Counted from the stretch's first letter, positions 43,185 to 52,128 are shown. The stretch is DNA of 64,000 nucleotides from Muribaculum sp. An289 (GCF_002159555.1 NZ_NFIV01000002.1:186001-250000); one strand, 5' to 3'. The notes: generated from the sequence alone by a model not told the origin. A program made the numbers and translations.

Positions 43185-44378
43185 ATGCAAGATATTTATG
43201 CCTCTTTTTCCGCCCTGCGGTCGTGGTGCGAGGCAGAGCATTTCAAGGGCTGGGATCCGTATGACGGGTTGAACTCGAAAGTCTTCCAGGCGTTGCCGTT
43301 CTTCAAGAAATCGGCTTTGTGCAGGCTTGTAGTGATTCAGGGCTTTAAAAGATGTCCTGTCAATCTTCGCCCTTTGGCTATGGTTCCGAAGGAATACAAT
43401 GCAAAGGGTGTCGGCCTGTTCTTGCAAGGGTATTGCAATTTGTATAAGGCGGTCGGGCAGAATCCTTCATTGGCCGGGACACTCGGCAGCAAGGATTCTA
43501 TACTTGAACGAGTCGATGAGTTGGCCGGATTGCTGATATCGCTTCAGTCCAAAGGATACAGCGGCGCTTGCTGGGGATACAATTTCGATTGGCAGGCGAG
43601 GCGACTCTTCCTGTTCCCGAAATTTACCCCGACGGTCGTAGCTACCAATTTTTGTGCGACGGCACTGATGGATGCTTACGAAATAACGGGGAATAAGAGA
43701 TATCTGGATACGGCTTTGTCGGCGGCGGATTTCGTGCTTAAAGACTTGCATCGTACTGAATGTAAAGGTGGATTCCTGTTTTCATACAGTCCTTTGAAGG
43801 GCAATGACACTGTTTTCAATGCTTCGCTGTTAGGGAGCAAATTGCTTTCATATTGCTGGCATCATACCCGTAATCAGGAATATCTTGATGCCGCGAGGGC
43901 ATCTGTACTTGCCTGCTGCAATTCGCAAAACGATGATGGGTCGTGGGTATATGGAATGCTCCCTGTCCAGTCTTGGATTGACAGTTTCCATACCGGCTAC
44001 AATCTTGACGGCCTGATTGCTTACGAAGAACAGACGGGGGACAAATCCTTTCATGAAAATATCGAAAAAGGTTTTGATTATTATATAAAAAATTTCTTTG
44101 AGCCGGATGGTTGTCCGAAGTATTATGATAATCAGAAATATCCGATAGATATCCATTGTCCGGGACAATTGCTCGTGACATTGTACAGATTGCATCGTTA
44201 TGGTGAATATTCTGAACTTGCAGACAAGGTTTTGAAGTGGACAATCGCCAACATGCAGGACAAAAAAGGATATTTTTACTATCAGTTGAAGCCGGGAATC
44301 AGTTCGAAGATACCGTATATGCGTTGGAGCAATGCATTTATGTTCAATGCGATGAGTTATTATTTTCTTTCAAAATAA
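43185..44378 (+). CDS. Six-hairpin (alpha/alpha toroid)-like protein of the capsule locus
   Basis: This 397-residue cytoplasmic-looking protein has repeated helical hairpins such as TNFCATALMDAYEITGNKRYLDTALSAADFV (first 20 residues of interest: TNFCATALMDAYEITGNKRY) and LLSYCWHHTRNQEYLDAARA, typical of alpha/alpha-toroid glycosidases and epimerases. Similar genes are familiar from Bacteroides capsule loci, where their role is unsettled and names vary. I start at the ATG at 43185 because the open frame before it runs through the XRE gene. It is GC-richer than the genes to its left, so the AT-rich cassette ends here. Confidence 0.7.
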   Translation: MQDIYASFSALRSWCEAEHFKGWDPYDGLNSKVFQALPFFKKSALCRLVVIQGFKRCPVNLRPLAMVPKEYNAKGVGLFLQGYCNLYKAVGQNPSLAGTLGSKDSILERVDELAGLLISLQSKGYSGACWGYNFDWQARRLFLFPKFTPTVVATNFCATALMDAYEITGNKRYLDTALSAADFVLKDLHRTECKGGFLFSYSPLKGNDTVFNASLLGSKLLSYCWHHTRNQEYLDAARASVLACCNSQNDDGSWVYGMLPVQSWIDSFHTGYNLDGLIAYEEQTGDKSFHENIEKGFDYYIKNFFEPDGCPKYYDNQKYPIDIHCPGQLLVTLYRLHRYGEYSELADKVLKWTIANMQDKKGYFYYQLKPGISSKIPYMRWSNAFMFNAMSYYFLSK

Positions 44379-44392
44379 AGATACATTTCACC

Positions 44393-45091
44393 ATGGATAA
44401 AGTCGTTCTAAACGGAGTAGAGGTATATCCTTTCACTTCAGAAAGTCAGTTGTTGGATTTTGTGGATGAGCATAAGGGAATCCTTGTGGCCATAAATGCA
44501 GAGAAGATTCTGCATGCAACGGAGCAGACACGGGGCATTATCAACAGGAACATAGGTTATTGCGATGGGGCAGGGGCGCAGCTTGCCGTCAAGCAGAAAG
44601 GATATAAGGATGCGGCAAAACTTCCCGGATGCGAACTGTGGCTGAAAATCGTTGCAAAATTCCATGATGAAAAGACTTTTTATCTTGTAGGAAGCAAGCC
44701 GCAGGTAATTGAAGAGACCGTGGCAAAATTGCGGCAGGAATATCCTGGGATAAATATCATAGGGTATCGCGACGGCTATCTGAAGTCGGATGATGAAAAG
44801 GAGCGGTTGATTGAGGATATTGCAGAAAAACGTCCCGATGTTGTCTTTGTGGCGATGGGCTCTCCGAAACAGGAACTCCTGATGGAGGAGATACAGAAGC
44901 GGCATAAAGCCATTTTCCAGGGCCTGGGCGGCAGTTTCGATGTGTATACCGGACATGTCCCCCGTGCTCCGAAATGGTGGGTGGACCATAATCTCGAATT
45001 TGCCTACCGCCTGTTGAAAGAACCAAAACGTATCAAACGCCAGATATATTTGGTGAAGTATGCGTATTGGTTGGTGTTCAGAAAATTGTAA
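44393..45091 (+). CDS. wecG: WecG/TagA-family N-acetylmannosaminyl(uronate) transferase
   Basis: This 232-residue GT26 enzyme is predicted to move ManNAc or ManNAcA onto undecaprenyl-PP-GlcNAc, giving the second lipid intermediate. Family marks are LVAINAEKILHATEQT, CDGAGAQLAVK (about 61-71), YLVGSKPQVIEETVAKL, PDVVFVAMGSPKQE and the ending GLGGSFDVYTGHVPRAPKW. I start at the ATG at 44393, because the longer frame overlaps the preceding gene. With wecC and wecB in the same operon, ManNAcA is the likely donor sugar. Confidence 0.9.
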   Translation: MDKVVLNGVEVYPFTSESQLLDFVDEHKGILVAINAEKILHATEQTRGIINRNIGYCDGAGAQLAVKQKGYKDAAKLPGCELWLKIVAKFHDEKTFYLVGSKPQVIEETVAKLRQEYPGINIIGYRDGYLKSDDEKERLIEDIAEKRPDVVFVAMGSPKQELLMEEIQKRHKAIFQGLGGSFDVYTGHVPRAPKWWVDHNLEFAYRLLKEPKRIKRQIYLVKYAYWLVFRKL

Positions 45092-45113
45092 TTTAAGATC
45101 CATAATCCATTTT

Positions 45114-46265
45114 ATGAAAAAAATAATGCTTGTTTTCGGGACACGTCCCGAGGCCATAAAGATGGCTCCGCTTGTCAAAGAATTCCAGAAATATCCGGAG
45201 GATTTCCGGACCATCGTATGTGTTACAGGACAGCACCGCGAGATGCTCGACCAGGTGCTGGAAATATTTGAAATCAAGCCCGACTATGACCTGAATATCA
45301 TGAAACAGGGCCAGGACCTGTATGATGTTACCGCCAAAGTCCTGCTCGGAATGCGGGATATCCTTAAAGAGGAGCATCCGGATGTCGTGCTTGTCCATGG
45401 CGATACTACGACTTCGACTGCTGCCGCGCTTGCTGCGTTCTATCAGCAGATTCCTGTCGGACATGTAGAGGCCGGTCTGCGCACACACAATATTTACAGT
45501 CCGTGGCCGGAAGAGATGAACAGGCAGCTTACGGGCAGGATAGCCGAATACGATTTTGCGCCTACACCTTTGAGCCGTCGCAACCTGGAGCAGGAAGGGG
45601 TGAGGCCGGAAAAGATTTCCGTAACCGGCAATACTGTCATCGATGCTCTGTACATGGTTGTGGACAAGATAAAGAACGATGCCGCACTCAGGGCACGTCT
45701 GGAGGATGAACTCAGGAGTGCAGGTTACGATGTGGCCCGTCTCGGAGCAGGGCGCAGGCTTGTGCTTATCACCGGTCACCGCCGGGAGAATTTCGGTGAG
45801 GGCTTCATCTCGATGTGCCGCGCCATCAAGACTTTGACGGAAAAATATCCTGATACGGATTTTGTATATCCGATGCATCTGAACCCTAACGTGCGCCGTC
45901 CGATACACGAGGTATTCGGGGACAATCTGACCGGTCTCGGAAACATGTTTTTCATAGAGCCTCTCGAATACCTGAGTTTTGTTTTCCTGATGGAACGCTC
46001 ATTCATCGTCCTGACCGACAGCGGCGGCATCCAGGAGGAGGCTCCGGGACTCGGGAAGCCGGTGCTCGTGATGCGCGATACGACAGAAAGGCCTGAGGCT
46101 GTGGATGCCGGGACTGTAAAACTCGTCGGGACCGACTACGGACGTATTGTAGGCGAGACTTCCCGGCTGCTCGACGATTCTGCGGCCTACAATGCGATGA
46201 GCCATGCCGTGAACCCTTACGGCGACGGCCTTGCCTGCAGGCGTATAGTCAGTGCGTTGAAATAA
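45114..46265 (+). CDS. wecB: UDP-N-acetylglucosamine 2-epimerase (non-hydrolysing)
   Basis: This 383-residue GT-B-fold enzyme makes UDP-ManNAc from UDP-GlcNAc for the WecC dehydrogenase. It begins MKKIMLVFGTRPEAIKMAPL, and has VCVTGQHREMLDQVL, VHGDTTTSTAAALAAF, GHVEAGLRT, ITGHRRENFG and LTDSGGIQEEAPGLGKPVL, all conserved in the family. It is the last gene of the polysaccharide operon; a hairpin with a T-run follows at 46416-46466. Confidence 0.95.
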   Translation: MKKIMLVFGTRPEAIKMAPLVKEFQKYPEDFRTIVCVTGQHREMLDQVLEIFEIKPDYDLNIMKQGQDLYDVTAKVLLGMRDILKEEHPDVVLVHGDTTTSTAAALAAFYQQIPVGHVEAGLRTHNIYSPWPEEMNRQLTGRIAEYDFAPTPLSRRNLEQEGVRPEKISVTGNTVIDALYMVVDKIKNDAALRARLEDELRSAGYDVARLGAGRRLVLITGHRRENFGEGFISMCRAIKTLTEKYPDTDFVYPMHLNPNVRRPIHEVFGDNLTGLGNMFFIEPLEYLSFVFLMERSFIVLTDSGGIQEEAPGLGKPVLVMRDTTERPEAVDAGTVKLVGTDYGRIVGETSRLLDDSAAYNAMSHAVNPYGDGLACRRIVSALK

Positions 46266-46359
46266 TTTCGGCGAAAAACCGTGTTGACTGGCCGGTGGTC
46301 AATCCTGCACGTTCGCATGAATAAGTCCGGTCGCGATTTCGGGCACGCTCAAAAAATCG

Positions 46360-46466
46360 AAGAGTTGTTATAAGTTACTCGTAATCAATGATTTGTGGCT
46401 GATATTGTAATGAGACACTGTGGATTTCGAGGCCTTTTGAACCCTTCAGAATCCACAGTGCTTTTT
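46360..46466. terminator. Hairpin with diverged direct repeat (copy D), terminator of the capsule operon
   Basis: CACTGTGGATT (46416-46426) pairs with AATCCACAGTG (46450-46460), followed by CTTTTTTCTT. Upstream, TAAGTTACTCGTAATCAATG resembles the direct repeat of the 17-kb and 61-kb elements. It lies between the ends of wecB and tpx. Nothing else is visible in 46266-46494. Confidence 0.65.
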
Positions 46467-46494
46467 TCTTCCTGCAAACTGCAAGGCATTTTCC

Positions 46495-46992
46495 CTACAA
46501 CGCCTTCAGCGCGGCATCGTAATCCGGCTCGGTCGTGATTTCCGGTACGAGCTGGGTATGGACTATTTTCCCGTTTTCATCCAAAACGATTACCGACCTT
46601 GCGAAAAGCCCTGCAAGAGGGCCGTCTGCCATTTCGACACCATAATCTTCACCGAAGGTGCAATTTCTGAATGCGGACAGCGGCGTTACGTTTTCAATGC
46701 CTTCAGTCGTGCAGAAACGTCCGTGTGCGAAAGGCAGGTCTTTTGAAATCGCAAGCACGACGGTATTTTCCATTTTTGCCGCCATGCTGTTGAACTTCCT
46801 TACTGAAGCCGCGCATACGGCAGTGTCGAGGCTCGGAAATATGTTGAGGACTACTTTTTTGCCTTTTAAAGAGCTGAGGCTCATCTCGCTCAGGTCGGTC
46901 TTCACCATCGTGAAATCCTTGGCTGTTTCGCCAGCTACAGGAAAACTTCCTTTGAGGTTTATCTTATTTCCTCCCAATGTGACTGTGTTCAT
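46495..46992 (-). CDS. tpx: Thiol peroxidase (Tpx)
   Basis: This 165-residue atypical 2-Cys peroxiredoxin reduces hydrogen peroxide and alkyl peroxides in the periplasm or cytoplasm. The peroxidatic Cys60 is in [16 protein letters not shown] and the resolving Cys94 in GRFCTTEG, both at the usual spacing. No signal peptide is present. It converges on the capsule locus. Start ATG at 46992. Confidence 0.95.
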   Translation of the reverse strand: MNTVTLGGNKINLKGSFPVAGETAKDFTMVKTDLSEMSLSSLKGKKVVLNIFPSLDTAVCAASVRKFNSMAAKMENTVVLAISKDLPFAHGRFCTTEGIENVTPLSAFRNCTFGEDYGVEMADGPLAGLFARSVIVLDENGKIVHTQLVPEITTEPDYDAALKAL

Positions 46993-47130
46993 GTAAAAAT
47001 AAATTTAAAAATTATAACAGCCGTCCCGACATGCAAAATTCAGACCGAAAATTATTCATGAGCAGTACGGAAAAGCCTGCCGGAAAAGCCACGGGGAACC
47101 CATGGAAAACATAGCAATTTGAATAAATTC

Positions 47131-47170
47131 ATTTGCTCTGCTCTCGGCTTCTGCGTATATTTGGCTTCGC
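47131..47170 (+). promoter_or_regulatory. Repeated promoter cassette, copy 2
   Basis: TTTG (47132-47135), a 20-bp spacer and TATATTTG (47156-47163), with the spacer sequence GCTCTCGGCTTCTGCG shared with copies 1 and 3. It lies 120 bp before the alcohol dehydrogenase gene and 83 bp upstream of copy 3. Confidence 0.75.
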
Positions 47171-47191
47171 CACATATACTGTAGCACCTCG

Positions 47192-47246
47192 GTAATGAAA
47201 GTCAAACAAGTTTGTTTTCATTACTCTCGGTTTCTGCGTATATTTG
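47192..47246 (+). promoter_or_regulatory. Promoter cassette copy 3 with overlapping palindrome
   Basis: TATATTTG (47239-47246) is preceded by CTCTCGGTTTCTGCG as in copy 2. Its -33 region lies within an inverted repeat, GTAATGAAA (47192-47200) with TTTCATTAC (47216-47224) plus inner CAAAC/GTTTG (47203-47207, 47210-47214). The palindrome could be an operator or a stem-loop. The gene-free stretch 46993-47282 holds nothing else visible. Confidence 0.65.
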
Positions 47247-47282
47247 CAAGAGCGATTTTTAATTTAACCAAACGAAACGATT

Positions 47283-48434
47283 ATGCACAATTTTGATTTC
47301 AGGAACCCGACCGAACTGATTTTCGGGAAAGGACAGATTGCAAAACTTTCCGAGAGGATAGGGAAAGGCACTAAGATATTGATGACTTACGGAGGAGGCT
47401 CCATTTTCAGGAACGGAGTCTACGACCAGGTGAAAAAAGCCCTCGAAGGCTACGATATCGTAGAATTCGGCGGCATAGAAGCCAATCCGGACTATGATAC
47501 GCTGATGAAGGCGATAGCCGTCTGCAAGGAAAACAAGGTGGACATGATATTGGCTGTAGGCGGAGGCTCGGTCATTGACGGGACCAAGTTCATTGCGGCC
47601 GGCGCCAATTTCGACGGCGACCCGTGGGACTTCCTTATCGGCAAGGCGCCCGTGTGCAAGGCCGTTCCATTCGCTTCGGTGCTTACCCTTCCGGCCACTG
47701 CTTCCGAGATGAACAACGGCGCGGTGATTTCACGGAGGGTGACAAAGGAAAAATACGCATTCCACAACCCGGAGGGCTTCCCTCTGTTTTCAATCCTCGA
47801 CCCTACGGTCGTATTTTCTTTGCCTCAAAGGCAGATTTCCAACGGAATCGTGGATATTTATGCCCATACTTTCGAGCAATACCTTACTACCTGCATCAAC
47901 ACGAAAGTGATGGACCGGTGGGCTGAAGGCCTCTTGCAGACACTCATCGAACTCGCCCCGGAACTCCTGAAGGATGACCGCAGTTATGACGCCTGCGCGG
48001 ATTTCATGCTTACGGCGACAATGGGGCTCAACGGCTTTATCGCAATGGGCGTGGATGAAGACTGGTCGACACACATGATAGGCCATGAACTGACTGCCCT
48101 TCACGGGCTCGACCACGGAGTCACCCTCGCGATAGTTTTCCCTGGAGTCATGAGCGTGATGCGCAAGGAAAAACAAGGAAAACTCCTGCAATACGGCGAA
48201 AGGGTCTGGGGCATCAGAGAAGGTTCCGTGGACGAAAGGATAGATGAAGCAATCAGGAAAACAGAGCAGTTTTTCCGCTCCGTGGGTATGAAAACGAGAC
48301 TTTCCGAGCACGGGATAGGCCAGGAGACAATCGATACGATTGTAAAACGTTTCCGTGACCGTCACTGGAAGCTCGGCGAAGGAGGCATCGTCACTCCGGA
48401 AAAAGTCGAAATGATATTGAAGGAAAGGCTTTAG
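47283..48434 (+). CDS. Iron-containing alcohol dehydrogenase (YqhD/butanol dehydrogenase type)
   Basis: This 383-residue NAD(P)-dependent enzyme interconverts aldehydes and alcohols. It starts MHNFDFRNPTELIFGKGQI, has the cofactor loop GGGSVIDGTKFIAAG (about 92-106), the TLPATASEMN motif and the metal ligands in IVDIYAHTFEQYLT and GHELTALHGLDHGVTL. The pattern is that of the YqhD/BdhA group with NADPH preference, often used against reactive aldehydes. It stands behind two tandem promoter cassettes and is followed by xth after 62 bp. Confidence 0.93.
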   Translation: MHNFDFRNPTELIFGKGQIAKLSERIGKGTKILMTYGGGSIFRNGVYDQVKKALEGYDIVEFGGIEANPDYDTLMKAIAVCKENKVDMILAVGGGSVIDGTKFIAAGANFDGDPWDFLIGKAPVCKAVPFASVLTLPATASEMNNGAVISRRVTKEKYAFHNPEGFPLFSILDPTVVFSLPQRQISNGIVDIYAHTFEQYLTTCINTKVMDRWAEGLLQTLIELAPELLKDDRSYDACADFMLTATMGLNGFIAMGVDEDWSTHMIGHELTALHGLDHGVTLAIVFPGVMSVMRKEKQGKLLQYGERVWGIREGSVDERIDEAIRKTEQFFRSVGMKTRLSEHGIGQETIDTIVKRFRDRHWKLGEGGIVTPEKVEMILKERL

Positions 48435-48496
48435 TCTTAAAATTTCAAACAGCTTCAAACAGTTCTACAACAGTTTCTAAAGAAAAACTTTAAAAC

Positions 48497-49252
48497 ATGA
48501 AATTCATATCATGGAACGTGAACGGGCTCAGGGCCTGCCTGGGAAAGGGGTTCGAGCCCTCTTTCCTCGGCCTTGACGCCGATTTCTTCGCATTGCAGGA
48601 GACAAAGATGCAGGCCGGCCAGCTTGATTTGGAGTTTCCCGGCTACCGCTCGTTCTGGAACTACGCCGAGCGCAAGGGCTATTCCGGGACGGCCGTTTTC
48701 ACAAAACACGAGCCGATAGCCGTAACATACGGAATAGGGGCGGAGGAGCACGATCGCGAAGGGCGTGTAATCACGCTGGAGATGCCCGGATTTTTCTTCG
48801 TGAACGTATATGTCCCCAACTCCCAGGACGAGCTCGCCCGTCTCGATTACCGCATGAAATGGGAGGACGATTTCCGAAAATACCTGCTGGGTCTCGATGC
48901 CCGCAAACCGGTGATTGTCTGCGGTGATTTGAACGTGGCCCACCAGGAAATAGATTTGAAAAATCCGAAAACCAACCGGAGGAATGCGGGTTTTACCGAT
49001 GAAGAGCGGGGAAAATTTTCCGTCCTTCTCGAGAGCGGCTTCATAGATACGTTCCGCTATTTTTATCCCGATGCGAAGGACCAGTATTCCTGGTGGTCGT
49101 ACCGCTTCAGGGCGCGCGAGAAAAACGCCGGGTGGCGTATAGATTATTTTCTCGTTTCGCGTTCCCTCGGGCCGCGGCTGCTGTCGGCTTCGATCCATCA
49201 GGAAATCCACGGGTCGGACCATTGTCCGGTGGAGCTTGTGCTGAGTGACTGA
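48497..49252 (+). CDS. xth: Exodeoxyribonuclease III
   Basis: This 251-residue enzyme nicks DNA at abasic sites and degrades 3' ends in base-excision repair. It has the family motifs SWNVNGLRACLGKGF (5-19), FALQETKMQ with the metal-binding Glu, SGTAVFTKHEP, CGDLNVAHQEIDLKNPK and SDHCPVELVL. Length is normal. It follows the alcohol dehydrogenase gene and might share its promoter. Confidence 0.96.
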   Translation: MKFISWNVNGLRACLGKGFEPSFLGLDADFFALQETKMQAGQLDLEFPGYRSFWNYAERKGYSGTAVFTKHEPIAVTYGIGAEEHDREGRVITLEMPGFFFVNVYVPNSQDELARLDYRMKWEDDFRKYLLGLDARKPVIVCGDLNVAHQEIDLKNPKTNRRNAGFTDEERGKFSVLLESGFIDTFRYFYPDAKDQYSWWSYRFRAREKNAGWRIDYFLVSRSLGPRLLSASIHQEIHGSDHCPVELVLSD

Positions 49253-49421
49253 CTGCCGCCCGGAACCTGTGCAATTAAGGAAAATTATTTGCAGGAGCGG
49301 AATATTTTTCTAAATTCGCATACGCATAAATGACATAGTTTTTTTGACATAAAGAATAGAGAAGGTGTCCTTCCAAAGAAATCCCCAAATTTCAAGTTAT
49401 ACGGGACACGTCGGCTCTACC

Positions 49422-49504
49422 CTCCAAAAGGGGTGGGCCGTTATTTACGTATAACGGGTGTTTTGGCGATACCTTTTGGAGTGAATGGCGGCCCGCCTTT
49501 CTTT
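49422..49504 (+). promoter_or_regulatory. Structured leader with possible pseudoknot and terminator
   Basis: CTCCAAAAGG (49422-49431) pairs with CCTTTTGGAG (49472-49481). Inside, CCGTTAT/ATAACGG (49438-49444, 49451-49457) forms a second stem. The strand GGTGGGCCG (49432-49440) can also pair with CGGCCCGCC (49489-49497), which is followed by TTTCTTTTT. These pairings compete or form a pseudoknot 50 bases before a lipoprotein start. The rest of the gene-free stretch 49253-49552 shows nothing I recognise. Confidence 0.5.
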
Positions 49505-49552
49505 TTAATGTATTATCTCCCGAGGCTGCCGGGGAGCAAAAACTTTCAAATT

Positions 49553-50725
49553 ATGAAAAAACAGATTTTCTTGTCTGCCGCAGCTTTGGCCGCATCGTTC
49601 GTATGTTTCAGTGCATGTACGGAAAAACCGGGACCGGACCCAAATCCTCCAGGACCCGGCGGGGAAACCGAAGACTCGGTCGCTGTCGAGAGCATAGCGG
49701 TGGAGCCCGAGACACTTTCATTGACGGAAGGCGGGACGTATCAACTGAAAGCGACGGTTTCTCCGGAAAACGCCGATTTTGAAAGCATCCTCTGGACTTC
49801 TTCCGATGAATCGGTTGCTACGGTGGATGGCACCGGCCTGGTGACGGCTGTCGCCGCAGGGGAGGCTTCCATAACGGCAAGCGTTTCGGATTTCGAGGCC
49901 TTTTGTTCCGTAGTTGTCGAAGCCGCCGTAGTCGTTCCGGATATCGTATTTTCCGCTGTGTCCGGGTCGTACAATTCGGCCGGTCAGATAATGAACGTCA
50001 CGCTGGAAGCCGCCGACGGCTCGTCGGTGTATCTGAAGATGAATGTTTCCGGGGATTTGTCGGGAAAATATGCCATAGACGCTTCTGGCGAGGGGAAAAC
50101 GATTTCGGGTTCAGGCGCTTCCGAAGCGAGCTATTATATGTCTCCGGAGGGGGAAAAGGATTATCTGGCATCCGGGGAACTCGATATTGAGATTCCTTCC
50201 GGGGATTATATCTCAATATCCATTGCCGGTGAAGTCACTACCGAAAACGGGAAGCTCGCTTCACTGGAGGCCGTGTCCGTAACCCTGCCGGAAATGAAAC
50301 ACTACGAACTCGTTGCCGGAGACCTGTTCTATTACGGGTTGAATGACAACGGGACGAGCCTGTTCTGCATATATCTCAAGGACTCGGCAACTGTCGGCGA
50401 CGGTACTATGACATTCAATACCTGCATATATGCGACTACTCCGACGATGGAGGATTTGGACAACCTTTATCTTCCGGACGGGGAATACGTATCCGCGCCC
50501 GGCACTTATGAGGAATTTACCATAAATGACAAGGATTCCGAGTCCATGAAAGGCTTCTGGTATACTCTGGAACCGGAGATGGTTACGCATTATCTGCTCC
50601 GCGGGCACATCAATGTGTCAAAAGCGGCCGATATATATACCATAACGGGCGAATATCTGGAAACCGAATACTCCGGAGTCACTTTTACATTTACCGGGAC
50701 ATTGATTGCTGAGGATTATTCATAA
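49553..50725 (+). CDS. BIG2-domain surface lipoprotein
   Basis: This 390-residue protein has a lipoprotein signal ending CFSAC (Cys22), a proline-rich spacer (PGPDPNPPGPGG), and one bacterial Ig-like 2 domain at about 42-122 (VESIAVEPETLSLTEGGTYQ, then WTSSDESVATVDGTGLV). The remaining ~265 residues are beta-rich without a known domain. It is probably exposed on the outer membrane. I start at the ATG at 49553, since only this gives a signal peptide. The next gene, 12 bp later, encodes a protein of related build. Confidence 0.85.
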   Translation: MKKQIFLSAAALAASFVCFSACTEKPGPDPNPPGPGGETEDSVAVESIAVEPETLSLTEGGTYQLKATVSPENADFESILWTSSDESVATVDGTGLVTAVAAGEASITASVSDFEAFCSVVVEAAVVVPDIVFSAVSGSYNSAGQIMNVTLEAADGSSVYLKMNVSGDLSGKYAIDASGEGKTISGSGASEASYYMSPEGEKDYLASGELDIEIPSGDYISISIAGEVTTENGKLASLEAVSVTLPEMKHYELVAGDLFYYGLNDNGTSLFCIYLKDSATVGDGTMTFNTCIYATTPTMEDLDNLYLPDGEYVSAPGTYEEFTINDKDSESMKGFWYTLEPEMVTHYLLRGHINVSKAADIYTITGEYLETEYSGVTFTFTGTLIAEDYS

Positions 50726-50737
50726 AAATATAATGCC

Positions 50738-51997
50738 ATGAAAAAGTTTGTTTATTTTGTATCAATGGCTTTAGTGTCTTTGGGCATTAATGCCTGCAAG
50801 CCGGAAGAGCCTGCCGGCCCTGCATTGGAAGGCCTTGCCTTTAAAACCCCGGAAGTCGAATTGGCCGTAGGGGATGTCTATGCATTGGAATTGACAATCA
50901 CTCCTGCCGATGCCGTATATGATGGACTGTTCTGGGCAAGTTCGGATGAAGCCGTCGCTTCCGTAAGTGATGACGGCGAAGTGACTGCCGTGTCTGCCGG
51001 AACAGCCGATATTACCGTAAACAGCGGTGAAATCTCTGCAACCTGTAAAGTGACTGTAAAAGAAAACAGGGAACAGGTGGAGATGAAAATCGAAGTAAGA
51101 GCCTTGTCTGCAAATGAAGCCGAGGTGACAGTTTCTGCCGTTCACGGGCAGATACTGCCTGAGGACAATCTCAGATTGACGGTTGTCAATACTTTCACCG
51201 GGGAAGAGATTCAAACCATAGAAAATACCGTTTCGGCGGAAGGCAATATTGTGGAAACCGTTGAAGGCCTGATACCTGCCCATGTCGTCTATGGTATAGA
51301 CGCTCTTCTTACGACACCCGACGGACAATCCGTTACGGCTGAATCCGAATACGAACATGTTTGGGACGAGGAGGGTATAGTATATGATTGCGAAGGCAAT
51401 AAATACACTACCGTAATTGTCGGAAACCAGGAGTGGATTGTGGAGAACATGCGTGTAGGAATGCTTAACGACGGTACGCCTGTCGAAAGGCTGGACGCTA
51501 CGGATGCATGGATTGCCGCAAACGAATCTCCTGCGTGGTGTTTTTACAACAACGATGAGGCCAATGGAGAAAAATACGGCTATCTTTACAATTATCCTGC
51601 GGCAGGAAGTGACAGGCTCTGTCCGGTAGGATGGAGGACACCGACCCATGAGGACTGGCAGAACCTCGGTGTGGCTGTCGGCGGAACGTTGTATTCGGAC
51701 GAATGGGGAGACTATTTTTCAATGATCGGTGTCCATCTGAAAGCTACCGAAGGCTGGACAGACGGTAAAAACGGAAAAGACACATACGGCTTGTCATTTT
51801 TGCCGGGCGGATGCCGCAATGCCCAGGACGGGACTTTCAACCTTGAAGGCTCTACCGCTTATATGTGGTCTTCTACTCCTGTGGAAGGCAGCGAATACGG
51901 AGAAATAAATGTCTGGTATATAACCAACTGGAACCTTTCCAATATCCGTGTTGTCGGCACTGGTGGCTTCTCGGTCAGGTGTGTCAGGGATGTATAA
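50738..51997 (+). CDS. Lipoprotein with BIG2 and FISUMP domains
   Basis: This 419-residue protein has a lipoprotein signal ending GINAC (Cys20), a BIG2 domain at about 35-108 (LEGLAFKTPEVELAVGDVYA, WASSDEAVASVSDDGEV), a linker, and a C-terminal FISUMP domain (Fibrobacter succinogenes major paralogous domain). The latter shows QEWIVENMRVGMLNDGTPV, YGYLYNYPAA, CPVGWRTPTHEDW, LPGGCRN and SVRCVRDV. Such proteins are common on Bacteroidota surfaces, function unknown. A clear terminator follows at 52047-52081. Confidence 0.88.
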   Translation: MKKFVYFVSMALVSLGINACKPEEPAGPALEGLAFKTPEVELAVGDVYALELTITPADAVYDGLFWASSDEAVASVSDDGEVTAVSAGTADITVNSGEISATCKVTVKENREQVEMKIEVRALSANEAEVTVSAVHGQILPEDNLRLTVVNTFTGEEIQTIENTVSAEGNIVETVEGLIPAHVVYGIDALLTTPDGQSVTAESEYEHVWDEEGIVYDCEGNKYTTVIVGNQEWIVENMRVGMLNDGTPVERLDATDAWIAANESPAWCFYNNDEANGEKYGYLYNYPAAGSDRLCPVGWRTPTHEDWQNLGVAVGGTLYSDEWGDYFSMIGVHLKATEGWTDGKNGKDTYGLSFLPGGCRNAQDGTFNLEGSTAYMWSSTPVEGSEYGEINVWYITNWNLSNIRVVGTGGFSVRCVRDV

Positions 51998-52046
51998 TGA
52001 TGTCGCGGTGTGATTAGGTCAATCCGCTTCTTTATCTGAAATATTT

Positions 52047-52081
52047 GACGGGTGTATCTTTAAGATGCCCCGTCTTTTTTG
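52047..52081 (+). terminator. Terminator after the BIG2 lipoprotein pair
   Basis: GACGGG (52047-52052) pairs with CCCGTC (52069-52074), followed by a run of T residues. Confidence 0.8.
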
Positions 52082-52128
52082 TATACGGCAAAATCCACCA
52101 TTTTTGGTGTTGGCGTTATAGTCTCCGG

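Larger units (their letters stand above)
22369..46265 (+). other. Wzx/Wzy-type capsule or exopolysaccharide biosynthesis locus
   Basis: Every gene in this ~24-kb span is on the plus strand with short gaps or overlaps, beginning with an UpxY-like antiterminator and ending at wecB. It holds initiation, export, regulation, nucleotide-sugar synthesis, transferases, flippase and polymerase, so it should be self-sufficient. The segment of about 31660-43170 is visibly more AT-rich than both ends. Confidence 0.9.
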
